A model generated the notes under the pieces. The model made no database searches. It worked only from the letters and a program-made list of their open reading frames with translations, and was not told the DNA's origin. 64,000 nt of DNA, from assembly GCF_025854275.1 (NCBI RefSeq), contig NZ_CP107567.1:7986612-8050611 (forward strand), written 5' to 3'. Origin of the DNA: Streptomyces peucetius. GTDB taxonomy: Bacteria > Actinomycetota > Actinomycetes > Streptomycetales > Streptomycetaceae. Both the position numbers and the translations under genes were made by a program. Position 1 is the first letter of the stretch. Every line of letters starts with the position of its first letter. Below are positions 9,328-17,225 of this stretch, one piece after another.

Positions 9328-9375
9328 GCTGCCGGTTCCGCCCCGGCAGAGGCTGCCGGTTCCGCCCCGGCAGAG
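9328..9375. repeat. Two exact tandem 24-bp repeats
   Basis: A 24-bp unit beginning gctgccggttccgcc is repeated exactly at 9328-9351 and 9352-9375. Each copy contains a GCCGG...CCGGC dyad, so the pair can fold into two hairpins. It lies in the ~670-bp gap between ridA and the FAD oxidase gene. Short open frames cross it on both strands, but none resembles a known protein and none has a good start. Confidence 0.8.
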
Positions 9376-9732
9376 ACGGCAAGAAGACTCGCGCCGGGCG
9401 TGGAAGCGGTAGAGGGGACGACCGCGGACATTCCGTCTACTTAACGCCCTCTGAGAGACCCTCGCTTCCGGCTGTGGCCCGCCGTCCACCCGCCGACCGG
9501 CCGCGAGGGATACCGGCCACCGCTGAAATGGCGGACAGCGGAAGGAAGCGATTGTCGTCGCCCCTGTGGGCTCCACGCCCCGGGCGCCCGAGGTGGGGAT
9601 GGACTGGAACTCGGTGAGGTGTGTGCTGGGCGTGGTTGTCGGGCCTCTCCGCCGGAGTACGGGTGGTGGGTGCGTTGACCGGGGCGCGGTCCGTGTCGAT
9701 GTGTCGCCCCTGGGGGCTGCCGTCGGCCGGGG
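9376..9732. other. Non-coding stretch downstream of the FAD oxidase operon
   Basis: No supportable gene. Open frames here are short or are extensions of frames antisense to the FAD oxidase gene. The tandem repeat at 9328-9375 just outside is the only structured element seen. Confidence 0.5.
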
Positions 9733-11085
9733 TCAACCGGGGAGGTCCGCCGACGGCAGGGCGAAGTTGTTGTCGAAGACGTGGTCGCGGTCGTAGCGCG
9801 ACTTGAGGAGCACGAGCCGGTCCAGCACCGCCCCGGGGAAGGCGTCCTGCAACTGCTGTCGTCCGGTGCCCGTTTCGAAGCTCAGGTAGAGCCCCTTCAG
9901 GTGCGGGTGAAGCCGTTCCCAGTACCGGTCCAGGTTCTTGCGCCCCGTCGGCACGGTGGCGGCCATCAGCGAGAAGTTCTGCGTGCGGTGCGCGTAGGCT
10001 GTCGCGGTCGAGGGCGTGTCGTTGACCGCTCCGCCGACGGACCGCAGCTGCACCATGGGAGCCCTTCCGGTCACCAGCACCGACGCGATGGCCGCGGCGG
10101 CGGGCTCGGTGAGGTGCTCGAGCAGCCCGGACCGCGACACCGTGAGCGGCTGCTGCGCGTACTGCGCCGCGTGCGTGGCCGGCAGCAACTGGTGGTACGG
10201 GGTGACGAAGGCCTGGTTCTGCAGCACGGGTCCGGCGGACAGCACGGGTGCGAGCGCCTCGCGCGCAGTCTCGGGGTCCGCCCCCGCGTGCACGGTCATC
10301 GCCTGGGCGACGGACTGTCCACCGGGGCCCGACATGAGCGTCAGGAAGCTGGTGACCGTTCGGGGCGCCGCCTCCACGGCGGCCCCCCACCGGGTGAGGA
10401 ACGCGGCTGTGTCCCCTGCGTCGAACGTGGTGACCGCGGCGATCACGTCGCCCACCGGCTCGGCCTGGAACTCGAAGGCCGTCGCGACCCCGAAGTTGGC
10501 TCCCGCGCCGCGTACGGCCCAGAACAGGTCCGGGTCGTGTTCGGCGTCGGTGCGCACGAGGGAGCCGTCCGCCAGAACGAGTTCGGCGGCGCGCATGTGG
10601 TCGATGGTCAGGCCGTGCAGGCGGGACATGAGGCCGATACCGCCGGTGGTGGCCAGCCCGCCGACCCCGACGTCCCCGGTGTCTCCGGAGGACAGGGCCA
10701 GACCGTGGGGCGCGAGCTGGGCGGCGACGTCTCCCCAGCGGGCTCCCGCTTCCACGCGGACCAGTCCGGATCTGGCGTCGAGCACCTGCACGGCGTTGAG
10801 ACCGGAGAGGTCGACGACGATGCCGCCGTCGTTGGTGGAGCGGCCGCTGATGCCGTGGCCGCCGCTGCGCACGGTCAGGGGGAGCTGTGCGGTGCGGGCG
10901 TGGGCCAGGGCGGCTGCGATGTCCTCGTGATCGCGGACGCGTATCACGGCGGCCGGTGATCCGGTGCGGGTATAGGTGTGCCGCACGTTGTCGTAATCGC
11001 TGTGGCCCGGCCGGATCGCGACCGCGGCGAGACTGTCGGGAAGGGGCAGCCGAGAGGCCGGCGGTGAGCTGTCGATGGTGTGCAT
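9733..11085 (-). CDS. FAD-binding oxidoreductase, PCMH/berberine-bridge-enzyme family
   Basis: This 450-residue protein has an FAD PCMH domain and a C-terminal BBE segment. RSGGHG at 73-78 gives His77 as the probable 8-alpha-linked FAD site. The second cysteinyl FAD link of bicovalent members is absent: the matching segment is GDVGVGGLATTGGIG. WAVRGAGANFGVATAFEF (~190-210) and the terminal YDRDHVFDNNFALP are typical of the family. These enzymes oxidise alcohols, sugars or secondary metabolites and reduce O2 to H2O2. No signal peptide is visible, so it should be cytosolic. It is the last gene of the minus-strand operon with an SDR-like protein (49-nt gap) and a YcaC-like hydrolase, divergent from a TetR gene. 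Substrate unknown. Confidence 0.9.
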   Translation of the reverse strand: MHTIDSSPPASRLPLPDSLAAVAIRPGHSDYDNVRHTYTRTGSPAAVIRVRDHEDIAAALAHARTAQLPLTVRSGGHGISGRSTNDGGIVVDLSGLNAVQVLDARSGLVRVEAGARWGDVAAQLAPHGLALSSGDTGDVGVGGLATTGGIGLMSRLHGLTIDHMRAAELVLADGSLVRTDAEHDPDLFWAVRGAGANFGVATAFEFQAEPVGDVIAAVTTFDAGDTAAFLTRWGAAVEAAPRTVTSFLTLMSGPGGQSVAQAMTVHAGADPETAREALAPVLSAGPVLQNQAFVTPYHQLLPATHAAQYAQQPLTVSRSGLLEHLTEPAAAAIASVLVTGRAPMVQLRSVGGAVNDTPSTATAYAHRTQNFSLMAATVPTGRKNLDRYWERLHPHLKGLYLSFETGTGRQQLQDAFPGAVLDRLVLLKSRYDRDHVFDNNFALPSADLPG

Positions 11086-11133
11086 GGATGCCTCCGCGGA
11101 CTCCGTACGGGGACGGGGATCCGCACGTGTTCT

Positions 11134-11886
11134 TTACTGGGGTGGGGTGGTCCGCACGCCGTGGGCGCGGGTGATCAGGTACTGCAGCGGGGCGTCGGCG
11201 TACGCGCCGCTGCGGGCGATGAGCCGGCCCGCGTGCTGCCCGAGGTCCTCGGCGCTGAACCAGCCGGGGTTGTCCGCTCCGATCGCGGCCCGTGGACGGG
11301 TGCGGATGGGGCCGATGATGAGCTCGTACACGCGCGGGCCCGCACCGTTCAGTTCCGCGTGCAGCGAGCGCACCAGCGACTTCTTCGCCGCGTTGGTGGC
11401 CCCCACGAGGGCGGAGAACGGATAGGGGATGTCCGCGCTGAAACCGCTCAGATGCACCAGCGCTCCCTCTCGGGACAGCAGGGGGGTGAGCGCCCGCAGC
11501 GCGTGGAAATGGCTCGTCAGGTTGGAGGCGATCATTTCCTCCCACTCACGGTCGGAGATGTCGAGGATGCCGGTGCGCTCCGGGCTGCCCCAGTCGCCGA
11601 TGGTGATGACGGCGCCGTCCAGCGCGCCGTATCCGGACAGCTGGGCGCGCACCGATTCGCTGTCGGCGTCGCCGACATTGACCGGGTGGGTGATCAGGGT
11701 GCCGGGCCCGGCTTCCTTGACGTGGTCGGCGAGGCCGGCCAGTCGTTCCTCGCTGCGGCCGGTGGCCACGACGGTGGCTCCCTGGCGAAGCAGCGCGAGG
11801 GTCATTCCCTCGCCGATGCCGCCGGTCGCGCCCGCCACCAGAACGGTCCGCCCGGACAGCAGCCGGTCCTCCTGTATGTCGCTCAT
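11134..11886 (-). CDS. SDR-fold protein with substituted catalytic residues
   Basis: This 250-residue Rossmann protein starts at ATG 11886 behind an AGGAG site. The cofactor motif GATGGIGEG (TGxxxGxG type) and the following VVATGRSEERL are normal, so NAD(P) binding is likely. The catalytic positions are not. The NNAG loop is replaced by TIGDW, the Ser position reads LSGFS (the second Ser of the usual SS is Gly), and the YxxxK motif reads V-GAT-N (SALVGATNAAKKS), so Tyr is Val and Lys is Asn. It may be a cofactor-binding or structural partner, or use unusual chemistry. It sits between the YcaC-like and FAD oxidase genes. A 129-bp fragment of a close paralogue survives at 45405-45533. Confidence 0.85.
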   Translation of the reverse strand: MSDIQEDRLLSGRTVLVAGATGGIGEGMTLALLRQGATVVATGRSEERLAGLADHVKEAGPGTLITHPVNVGDADSESVRAQLSGYGALDGAVITIGDWGSPERTGILDISDREWEEMIASNLTSHFHALRALTPLLSREGALVHLSGFSADIPYPFSALVGATNAAKKSLVRSLHAELNGAGPRVYELIIGPIRTRPRAAIGADNPGWFSAEDLGQHAGRLIARSGAYADAPLQYLITRAHGVRTTPPQ

Positions 11887-11990
11887 GAGGCGCTCTCCTC
11901 TCTGCGTGGCGGGCCGAGACCCGCTATGGGGTGGGTATGGATGGGTGCGTTGACTGGCCGGTACTCGCGGGTGCTCGCGCCGCCGCAGCC

Positions 11991-12635
11991 TCAGGCGGCT
12001 GTGGCGGTGCGCTTGCCCAGTTCGACGGCGTTGCCGAAGGACCGGGCGCCCATGGCCATGGCCGGGACGTTCTCCTGCATCAGTCGCATTCGGTGCGGGG
12101 CGTCGTGGAACGTGGGGTCGAGCTGGAACTCGGCGGCCATGGAGAACCAGGTCACCGGGACGGCACCGGCCTGGATCATGCGCTGCACCGCCGCGTTGTG
12201 GGCCTCGAGCGAGGGGCTGGCGGAGGCGTCGACCGCCAGGTGCACGCGGTAGCCCTCGCGCAGGCCGCCGAGCACGGTCTGCAGCACGCACCCGTCGGTG
12301 GCGATGCCGCCGATCACCAGGTTCTGTCGGCCCTCCGCCCGGACCGCCTGGGCGAACGACTCGTCCAGGAAGGAGTTGAAGTCGACCGCACGCTCGATGA
12401 CCGGCTGGTCACCGAGGGCCTCCAGCAGCTCCGGGTACAGCGGGCCGGACGGCTTGGTGGACTGGCCGTTGGTCACCACCAGGCCGCTCTCGTACCACTT
12501 CGCGGTCTTCGCCAGGCCCACGACGTTGTTGATGTGCTCCGCGAGGTCGTGGGAGCGCAGGAGGTTCGCGAAACCGACGGCGTAGTCGACGAGGACGACG
12601 GTGGTGTTGGCCGGGGTGAGGGGCTCAGGAGCCAT
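11991..12635 (-). CDS. Isochorismatase-superfamily hydrolase, YcaC-like
   Basis: A 214-residue cysteine hydrolase. Asp17 (VVLVDYAVG) and Cys116 (GGIATDGCVLQTV) match the Asp and Cys of the superfamily triad. The segments SGPLYPEL, PVIERAVDFNSF and AGAVPVTWFSMAAEFQLD follow E. coli YcaC (NGPLVPEL, PYIARPGQINAW, AQLMTWFGVACELHRD) along its length, so it belongs to the YcaC branch rather than to isochorismatase or nicotinamidase. YcaC physiological substrates are unknown. I took ATG 12635; an upstream in-frame extension to 12770 would run through the promoter and operator region. It is the first gene of the operon controlled by the divergent TetR. Confidence 0.87.
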   Translation of the reverse strand: MAPEPLTPANTTVVLVDYAVGFANLLRSHDLAEHINNVVGLAKTAKWYESGLVVTNGQSTKPSGPLYPELLEALGDQPVIERAVDFNSFLDESFAQAVRAEGRQNLVIGGIATDGCVLQTVLGGLREGYRVHLAVDASASPSLEAHNAAVQRMIQAGAVPVTWFSMAAEFQLDPTFHDAPHRMRLMQENVPAMAMGARSFGNAVELGKRTATAA

Positions 12636-12712
12636 GACTGGCCTTCTTTCTCTTGTGGTGAACGGCAGCGACGGTTCGGCCGCCGAGCAGACCGAGCAAG
12701 CCGACTCGATGG

Positions 12713-12769
12713 TGACCGTCTGGTCATTAGCGAAGGTAGCCCCTCGAGCTTTTAATGTCCAGGTGGTCA
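12713..12769 (-). promoter_or_regulatory. Promoter of the YcaC-SDR-FAD oxidase operon with two TetR-type boxes
   Basis: On the minus strand, -35 TGGACA (12761-12756) and -10 TACCTT (12738-12733) are 17 bp apart, placing the start site near 12726. Box 1, TGACC-N4-GGTCA at 12713-12726, overlaps that start. Box 2 at 12756-12769 (TGtCC-N4-GGTCA, one mismatch) overlaps the -35. This is the geometry of a repressor-blocked promoter. The same box recurs at 12843-12856 and in a second locus at 45.6-45.7 kb with the same 43-bp box 1-box 2 spacing. Confidence 0.65.
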
Positions 12770-12842
12770 CTTAAAAAGTTTCGACCGCTCGGGGTAAATG
12801 GGGCCGATTCGTGCAATTAGGCAGCTAGATTCCCATGTCTAG

Positions 12843-12881
12843 TGACCAACCGGTCAGCGTGCTGGTAACCTTTTGTATACT
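12843..12881 (+). promoter_or_regulatory. Promoter of the first TetR gene with an operator box
   Basis: TGACC-N4-GGTCA at 12843-12856 lies over the expected -35 region. The -10 TATACT is at 12876-12881 and is followed after 6 nt by the ATG at 12888, so the mRNA is probably leaderless. The paralogous locus keeps exactly the same box to -10 to ATG distances (box arm 45733, -10 45757, ATG 45769), which supports autoregulation through this box. Confidence 0.65.
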
Positions 12882-12887
12882 TTCGGG

Positions 12888-13493
12888 ATGGACACGCCAC
12901 CCACGAACCTCCCCGACCAGGACGCCACTCCGGCCAAGAAGCGCAGGCGGGACCCTGCGGCAAGCAGGGCCGCGATCCTCGAAGCCGCCCGCGCCGCCTT
13001 CGCCGAGCGCGGCTACACCAAGACGACCGTCCGCGGCGTCGCACGCCGGGCCGGAGTGACCCACGGCCTGGTCCTGCGGCACTTCACATCCAAGGAACAG
13101 CTGTTCCTCGCCGCGGTGCCCAGCCCCCGCACGCTCATGGCGGAAGTGGCCGGCGACCCCAAGACCTTGCCGACGCGCATCGTCCGGTCCTACGTCCGGC
13201 GCGTGACCGAGAGCGGAGGCAGCGACCCGTTCGTGGCCATGCTGCGTGCGGTGGCCTCGGAGGAGGAGACCGCCAAACGGTTGTTCACCGCGATGCAGCA
13301 GGACAGTCTGGAGATGTACCGGCAGGTGATTCCGGGCCCAGAACTGGAGGAGCGTGTGGCGTCTGTGGGCGCCTACCTCACCGGGGTGACGTTCTCCCGG
13401 TACGTCTTCAAAAGCAGACCCCTGGCCGAGATGTCGGACGAACAGCTCGTCCGGCACCTCATCCCCAACCTGCGCAGCATTCTGCTGGACTGA
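12888..13493 (+). CDS. TetR-family regulator of the adjacent YcaC-SDR-FAD oxidase operon
   Basis: A 201-residue protein. The N-terminal HTH (residues ~25-72) reads AFAERGYTKTTVRGVARRAGVTHGLVLRHFTSKEQLF across its length. The C-terminal ligand domain follows and ends IPNLRSILLD. I chose ATG 12888 because a -10 box sits 7-12 nt upstream; the in-frame TTG at 12873 lies ahead of the -10. It is divergent from the operon at 12635-9733 and very similar along its whole length to the TetR at 45769-46386. The AVPSPRTLM..EVAGDPKTLPTRI block is nearly identical. It should bind the TGACC-N4-GGTCA boxes in both intergenic regions. Ligand unknown. Confidence 0.9.
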   Translation: MDTPPTNLPDQDATPAKKRRRDPAASRAAILEAARAAFAERGYTKTTVRGVARRAGVTHGLVLRHFTSKEQLFLAAVPSPRTLMAEVAGDPKTLPTRIVRSYVRRVTESGGSDPFVAMLRAVASEEETAKRLFTAMQQDSLEMYRQVIPGPELEERVASVGAYLTGVTFSRYVFKSRPLAEMSDEQLVRHLIPNLRSILLD

Positions 13494-13551
13494 TGACGGG
13501 TACCGCCTGAGCACCTTCGCCGCGAGAGCGTCTTCGGTGTCCGGCTCCGGT

Positions 13552-13598
13552 CGGCCCTTGCTGCCCTGTCGCCTCGGCGAGGCGAGCGCGAAGGGCCG
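13552..13598. terminator. Nested hairpin between convergent tetR and SsgA-like genes
   Basis: CGGCCCTT (13552-13559) pairs with AAGGGCCG (13591-13598), and inside it TCGCCTCG (13569-13576) pairs with CGAGGCGA (13578-13585). It lies between the stops of two converging genes and could terminate both. Confidence 0.5.
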
Positions 13599-13610
13599 TC
13601 GACGTTGCGG

Positions 13611-14066
13611 TCAGTGGTCCTCGAGCGGGTTGGCCACCAGCGCGTCCCAGTCGAGACCGGTGAGTTCCTCGCCGGGCGGGACCAGGTCGTATGTCTCGAA
13701 AAGCCAGTCCTCCACCCGGTGCAGGTCCAGTTCGAACAGCACCCGCATGCCGCAGCGCTCCAGGCGCAGGCGCAGCATCGGCCGACCTCTGCTGATCCTC
13801 GGCCAGACCCGCACGTCCCCGATCCCCGTCGGCGCCAGCAGGCCGTCGTGGAGAAGGTCACGGCCGATCTTCCAGGTGACGGGAGGCCCGATTGCTGGGC
13901 GGAAGGTGACCGAGACGATAAGAGGATCATTGCGATCGAAACGGAACTCGGCTCGAAGCGGACTCCGTTGGGAGTCCCAAACGATCCGGAAGATCTGCAG
14001 TGACAGGGGGGCCACCCCGTTCGAATTCGGCCCTGGGGACCAGGGGCCAGGCAGGTTCTCCATCAT
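13611..14066 (-). CDS. SsgA-like protein (SALP), sporulation/cell-division family
   Basis: This 151-residue protein carries the SsgA family pattern: AEFRFDRNDPLIVSVTF, VTWKIGRDLLHDGLLAPTGIGDVRVWP, and VPPGEELTGLDWDALVANPL at the end. SALPs occur only in sporulating actinomycetes, where they act as chaperone-like proteins that position peptidoglycan enzymes and FtsZ during septation and spore-wall synthesis. It has no visible membrane segment. The start is ATG 14066, with a second ATG one codon later. It is not in an obvious operon: the tetR gene converges on it, and the esterase cluster lies upstream on the same strand after ~160 nt containing an esterase remnant. The subtype (SsgA, B, C-G) cannot be fixed by eye. 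Confidence 0.87.
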   Translation of the reverse strand: MMENLPGPWSPGPNSNGVAPLSLQIFRIVWDSQRSPLRAEFRFDRNDPLIVSVTFRPAIGPPVTWKIGRDLLHDGLLAPTGIGDVRVWPRISRGRPMLRLRLERCGMRVLFELDLHRVEDWLFETYDLVPPGEELTGLDWDALVANPLEDH

Positions 14067-14223
14067 GAGTTCGACTCTCTGGTGCGATTTCTTCTACGGA
14101 ATGCTTCCTGCGGCACCACCGCCCTCTCTCGGACACGCCCCTGACGCGTACACGCAGGGCCCTGGGACGGCCCGGGGCCCTGCGGACGCGACGGTGCCGG
14201 TGAGGGTCAAGCAGTAGTGACGG

Positions 14224-14334
14224 TCAGTCGGTGCCGAGCGCCGTGCGCAGGGTGCTGATCGCCTGGGTGATCGCGGCCTCGGCGGCGCGGGTGTCGCGCG
14301 GGGCGTTGAGCATGACGAAGTCGTGGATGATGCC
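14224..14334 (-). pseudogene. C-terminal remnant of a third tandem esterase
   Basis: The last ~36 codons read GIIHDFVMLNAPRDTRAAEAAITQ...TALGTD followed by TGA (14226-14224). They closely match the C-terminus of the esterase at 15602-16573 (GIIHDFVMLNALRETHAAEAAINQ...), including the catalytic His. Upstream the similarity stops abruptly. It is therefore the decayed end of a third copy in a tandem array of alpha/beta hydrolases. Confidence 0.8.
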
Positions 14335-14435
14335 CAAGGCGCCGCGTCCGGCTGCGGGGAGTCTGGGGCGCGGCCACGGAGAATGTTGGGGGTGCTGCCT
14401 GGGGCGGCCCGGTGGGCCGGGCCGCCCGGCATGGG

Positions 14436-15515
14436 TCAGGAACCGTTGTGGAGGTCGGCGTAGAGGAAGCGGTTGGCCTGGTCGACGGCCGCCTTGGCGG
14501 CGTTGGTGTTGGCGAGGGCGTTGAGCATGGCGAAGTCGTGGATGGTGCCCTCGTAGCGGACGGCGGTGACGTCGTTGCCCGCGGCGCGGAGCTTGGCTGC
14601 GTATGCCTCGCCCTCGTCGCGCAGCACGTCCGCCTCGGCGGTGATGACCAGGGCCTTGGGCAGGTCCTTGAGCTGGTTGAGGTCGGCGCGCAGCGGGGAG
14701 GCCAGGATCTGCTTGCGGTCCTTGGCGTTCGGGGCGTAGGCGTCCCAGAACCACTTCATGGCCTTGCGGGTCAGCCAGGGGCCGTCGGCGTACTGCCGGT
14801 AGGACGGGGTGGTGAAGTTGGCGTCGGTGACGGGGTAGAAGAGCATCTGCCCGCTCAGCTTCGGTCCGCTGCGCTGCTTGGCCATGAGCGTGACGGCAGC
14901 CGCCATGTTGCCGCCGACCGAATCGCCGGCGACGGCGACCTTTGAGCCGTCGACGTCGATCTCGCTGCCGTGCTCGGCGACCCACTTGGTGGCGGCGTAC
15001 ACCTGCTCGATGGCAATGGGGTAGCGGGCCTCGGGCGAGGGCGTGTAGTCGACGAAGATGACGGCGGCGTGGGCACCGTTGGCGATCTGCCGGACCAGCC
15101 GGTCGTGGGTGTTCTCGTTGCCCAGGACCCAGCCGCCGCCGTGGACGTACATCACGGCGGGCAGCTTGCCGCTCACACCCGCCGGCCGGACTATGCGGAG
15201 GTTCACCTTGCCGGTGGGGCCGACGTTGATGGTGCGGTGGGTGATGTCGGCCGTGGGCTTGGCGACGGGCCCGGACTGGGCGCTGTCCAGGGCCTTGCGG
15301 GCGTCGGCGTAGGACAGGGTGTAGATCGGCGGGTTCTTCGCGGCGGCGTCGGCGAAAGTCTGGGCGTCCTTCTCCAGGGCCACGGTTCGGTGCGTGGCGG
15401 ACGAGGATGGGGTGGCGGAGGCGGTGGCGTTGACGCTGATCGTGACTGCGGTGACAAGTGCGACGGCGGCGGCGACGGCCGCCTTGCGGCTGGTGCGAAC
15501 AGGGGTGGTGGACAT
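14436..15515 (-). CDS. Secreted alpha/beta hydrolase, HSL-type esterase/lipase
   Basis: A 359-residue protein with an N-terminal signal peptide: Arg/Lys, then a hydrophobic Ala/Val run at ~11-33 and ATASA as a likely cleavage site. The hormone-sensitive-lipase features are HGGGW (125-129) as oxyanion hole, Ser199 in GDSVGG, Asp296 in EADVLRDEGE and His326 in GTIHDFAM. Start ATG 15515 has AGGAG 6 nt upstream. It should hydrolyse short or medium carboxyl esters outside the membrane. It is paralogous to the next gene upstream (15602-16573), from which it is separated by 86 nt, and to the remnant at 14224-14334. The signal peptide distinguishes it from that paralogue. Confidence 0.92.
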   Translation of the reverse strand: MSTTPVRTSRKAAVAAAVALVTAVTISVNATASATPSSSATHRTVALEKDAQTFADAAAKNPPIYTLSYADARKALDSAQSGPVAKPTADITHRTINVGPTGKVNLRIVRPAGVSGKLPAVMYVHGGGWVLGNENTHDRLVRQIANGAHAAVIFVDYTPSPEARYPIAIEQVYAATKWVAEHGSEIDVDGSKVAVAGDSVGGNMAAAVTLMAKQRSGPKLSGQMLFYPVTDANFTTPSYRQYADGPWLTRKAMKWFWDAYAPNAKDRKQILASPLRADLNQLKDLPKALVITAEADVLRDEGEAYAAKLRAAGNDVTAVRYEGTIHDFAMLNALANTNAAKAAVDQANRFLYADLHNGS

Positions 15516-15601
15516 GGAGAACTCCTGGTGCGGTGGTGATGAAGAGGGCGCCGGCTTGCGCACCTTGGCCACGAGGTGGCCACGGTGCCGGTTCAGTGCG
15601 G

Positions 15602-16573
15602 TCAGGCGGTGCGGAAGGCGGTGCGCAGGGTTGCGACGGCCTGGTTGATGGCGGCCTCGGCGGCGTGCGTCTCGCGCAGGGCGTTGAGCATCACGAAGTC
15701 GTGGATGATGCCCTGGTAGCGGACCGCGGTGACCGGGACGCCCGCCTCGCGGAGCTTGTTGGCGTATGCCTCGCCCTCGTCGCGCAGCACGTCGGCCTCG
15801 CCGGTGATGACCAGGGCCGGCGGCAGCCCGGCGAGCTGCTCGGTGGAGGCGCGCAGCGGGGAGGCGGTGATCTCGGCGCGCTGCTGCTCGTCGGTCGTGT
15901 ACTGGTTCCAGAACCACTGCATGGCGTCGCGGCGCAGGAAGTAGCCCTCGGCGAACTGGTGGTACGAGCCGGTGTCGAAGGCGGCGTCGGTGACCGGGTA
16001 GAACAGCACCTGCTGGACCAGCGGTACGTCGCCGCGCTCCTTGGCCATGAGGGTCAGCGCGGCGGTCATGTTGCCGCCGACCGAATCGCCGGCGACGGCC
16101 AGGCGGGAACCGTCCAGGCCCTTGGACACACCCTGCCCCACGACCCACTGCGCGACCGCGTAGTTCTGCTCGATGGCGACCGGGTAACGGGCCTCGGGGG
16201 AGAGGTCGTACTCGGGGAAGACGACCGCGGCGTTCGCGCCCGCGGCGAGTTCGCGCACCAGGCGGTCGTGCGTGTGGGCGTTGCCGAACACCCAGCCCGC
16301 ACCGTGGATGTAGAGGATCACCGGCAGCGTCCCTTCGACGCCGGCAGGCCTGATGATGCGCGCCCGGACACTGCCCGTCGGCCCGCCCGGGACGGTGACC
16401 CACTCCTCGTCGATCGCGGGCTTGTCGATCTCGCCGGACTGCACCTCGTCGACCGCCTTGCGGCCTTCGACCGGACCGAGATCGAACAGGTACGGCGGAT
16501 TGGCGGTCGCCTCCGCGAAGGCAGCCGCAGCGGGCTCCAGGACCGGCTGAACCGGCTCGATGGCGTCAGACAT
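15602..16573 (-). CDS. Cytosolic alpha/beta hydrolase, HSL-type esterase
   Basis: A 323-residue paralogue of the secreted esterase downstream, but without a signal peptide. The catalytic set is complete: Ser164 in GDSVGG, Asp261 in EADVLRDEGE and His291 in GIIHDFVM. The oxyanion motif is HGAGW (90-94) instead of HGGGW, which is seen in some active family members. Start ATG 16573 lies 7 nt after an AGGAG site. The two genes are probably co-transcribed. The presence of one secreted and one intracellular copy suggests use of an ester both outside and inside the cell; the substrate is not known. Confidence 0.91.
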   Translation of the reverse strand: MSDAIEPVQPVLEPAAAAFAEATANPPYLFDLGPVEGRKAVDEVQSGEIDKPAIDEEWVTVPGGPTGSVRARIIRPAGVEGTLPVILYIHGAGWVFGNAHTHDRLVRELAAGANAAVVFPEYDLSPEARYPVAIEQNYAVAQWVVGQGVSKGLDGSRLAVAGDSVGGNMTAALTLMAKERGDVPLVQQVLFYPVTDAAFDTGSYHQFAEGYFLRRDAMQWFWNQYTTDEQQRAEITASPLRASTEQLAGLPPALVITGEADVLRDEGEAYANKLREAGVPVTAVRYQGIIHDFVMLNALRETHAAEAAINQAVATLRTAFRTA

Positions 16574-16815
16574 GTCAATCTCCTGGGGTGTTGGGTTGGT
16601 ACACCGGCCCTTCCGACGACATGACACGGATCATGCGCAGATCTCCCGGTGCGTGTTGATCGTCACGCTAAGACCACTGCCTGGGCGATGATTGACGGCG
16701 CGCGCACCGCTGCTTGTTCTTCAGCGAACGGCAGGTGTCGCCGACCGTCACCCGCCGTTGAGCACTTCTGCTCCGCCGACCAGCCGTCCGTCCCCGACCG
16801 CGAGACGGTCGGCGC

Positions 16816-17225
16816 ATGTACTCCTGCCGGCGTCTTTTACAGGACGACCACTGGATCATGCGGGGCTCGACGGATGGCGTCCCGCCAAGTGGTGTAGGGG
16901 ATCAAGACATCGGAATCCGCAGGCCAGGGACGGTTGCTGCGCCCGATCGGTTGTCCGACTCGCTTTACCGGGACGCTTCGTGGGCTGCCGCCTCCAAGCA
17001 GATCGTCATGGGCCTCGAACCGGAACGCGTAGCGCTTGATCCCCTACACCACGTCGTGGCACGTCGTGGGACACGGCCGCGCGACGTTCCACCGGCTGCA
17101 CCTGCTGCTGGACAAGCACGCGGCAAGGCAGAACTCGTCGGCACGCTCAGTGGGTCCGGGTTCCAGGCGTCCGTCGCGGTCGGTGATCCGGCACGCCTCC
17201 GAGGTCACGCCGATCCGGGGCGGCA
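16816..17225 (+). pseudogene. Broken Dps-like gene copy with an insertion
   Basis: Two pieces match the intact Dps gene at 43230-43805. At 16816 the DNA reads MYSCRRL... then DHWIMRG, against MYSCQRL...HHWNMRG, with ~11 codons lost between. From ~17075 it reads GRATFHRLHLLLDKHA, then VAVGDP and RHASEVTPIR in shifted frames, against GATFYQLHVLLDKHA...VAVGDPRHAAEITSIPR. The rest of the 3' half is gone. About 210 bp of unrelated DNA splits the gene after the HWxMRG ferroxidase helix, and most of that is an element with 18-bp inverted ends. It cannot encode a functional Dps. Confidence 0.75.
16889..17052. mobile_element. Small non-coding element with 18-bp perfect terminal inverted repeats (MITE-like)
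   Basis: GTGGTGTAGGGGATCAAG at 16889-16906 is the exact reverse complement of 17035-17052. The 164-bp unit has no open frame and interrupts the dps remnant. The size, perfect ends and lack of coding capacity suit a miniature inverted-repeat element mobilised by a transposase elsewhere. I do not see a clear target-site duplication. Confidence 0.55.

Noticed and set aside
9081..9431. A minus-strand peptide with repeated SAGAEPAA
   Set aside because: The repeat is just the 24-bp tandem DNA repeat translated; no start site or homology.
9437..11545. A 702-codon minus-strand frame
   Set aside because: It is the out-of-frame shadow of the FAD oxidase gene; Arg/Pro-rich nonsense except at no point matching a family.
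12636..12770. N-terminal extension of the YcaC-like protein
   Set aside because: It would run through the promoter and operator boxes and has no similarity to the family.
14436..16403. A single 655-codon frame joining both esterases
   Set aside because: Only the part from 15515 downstream is coding; the upstream part is an out-of-frame read of the second esterase.
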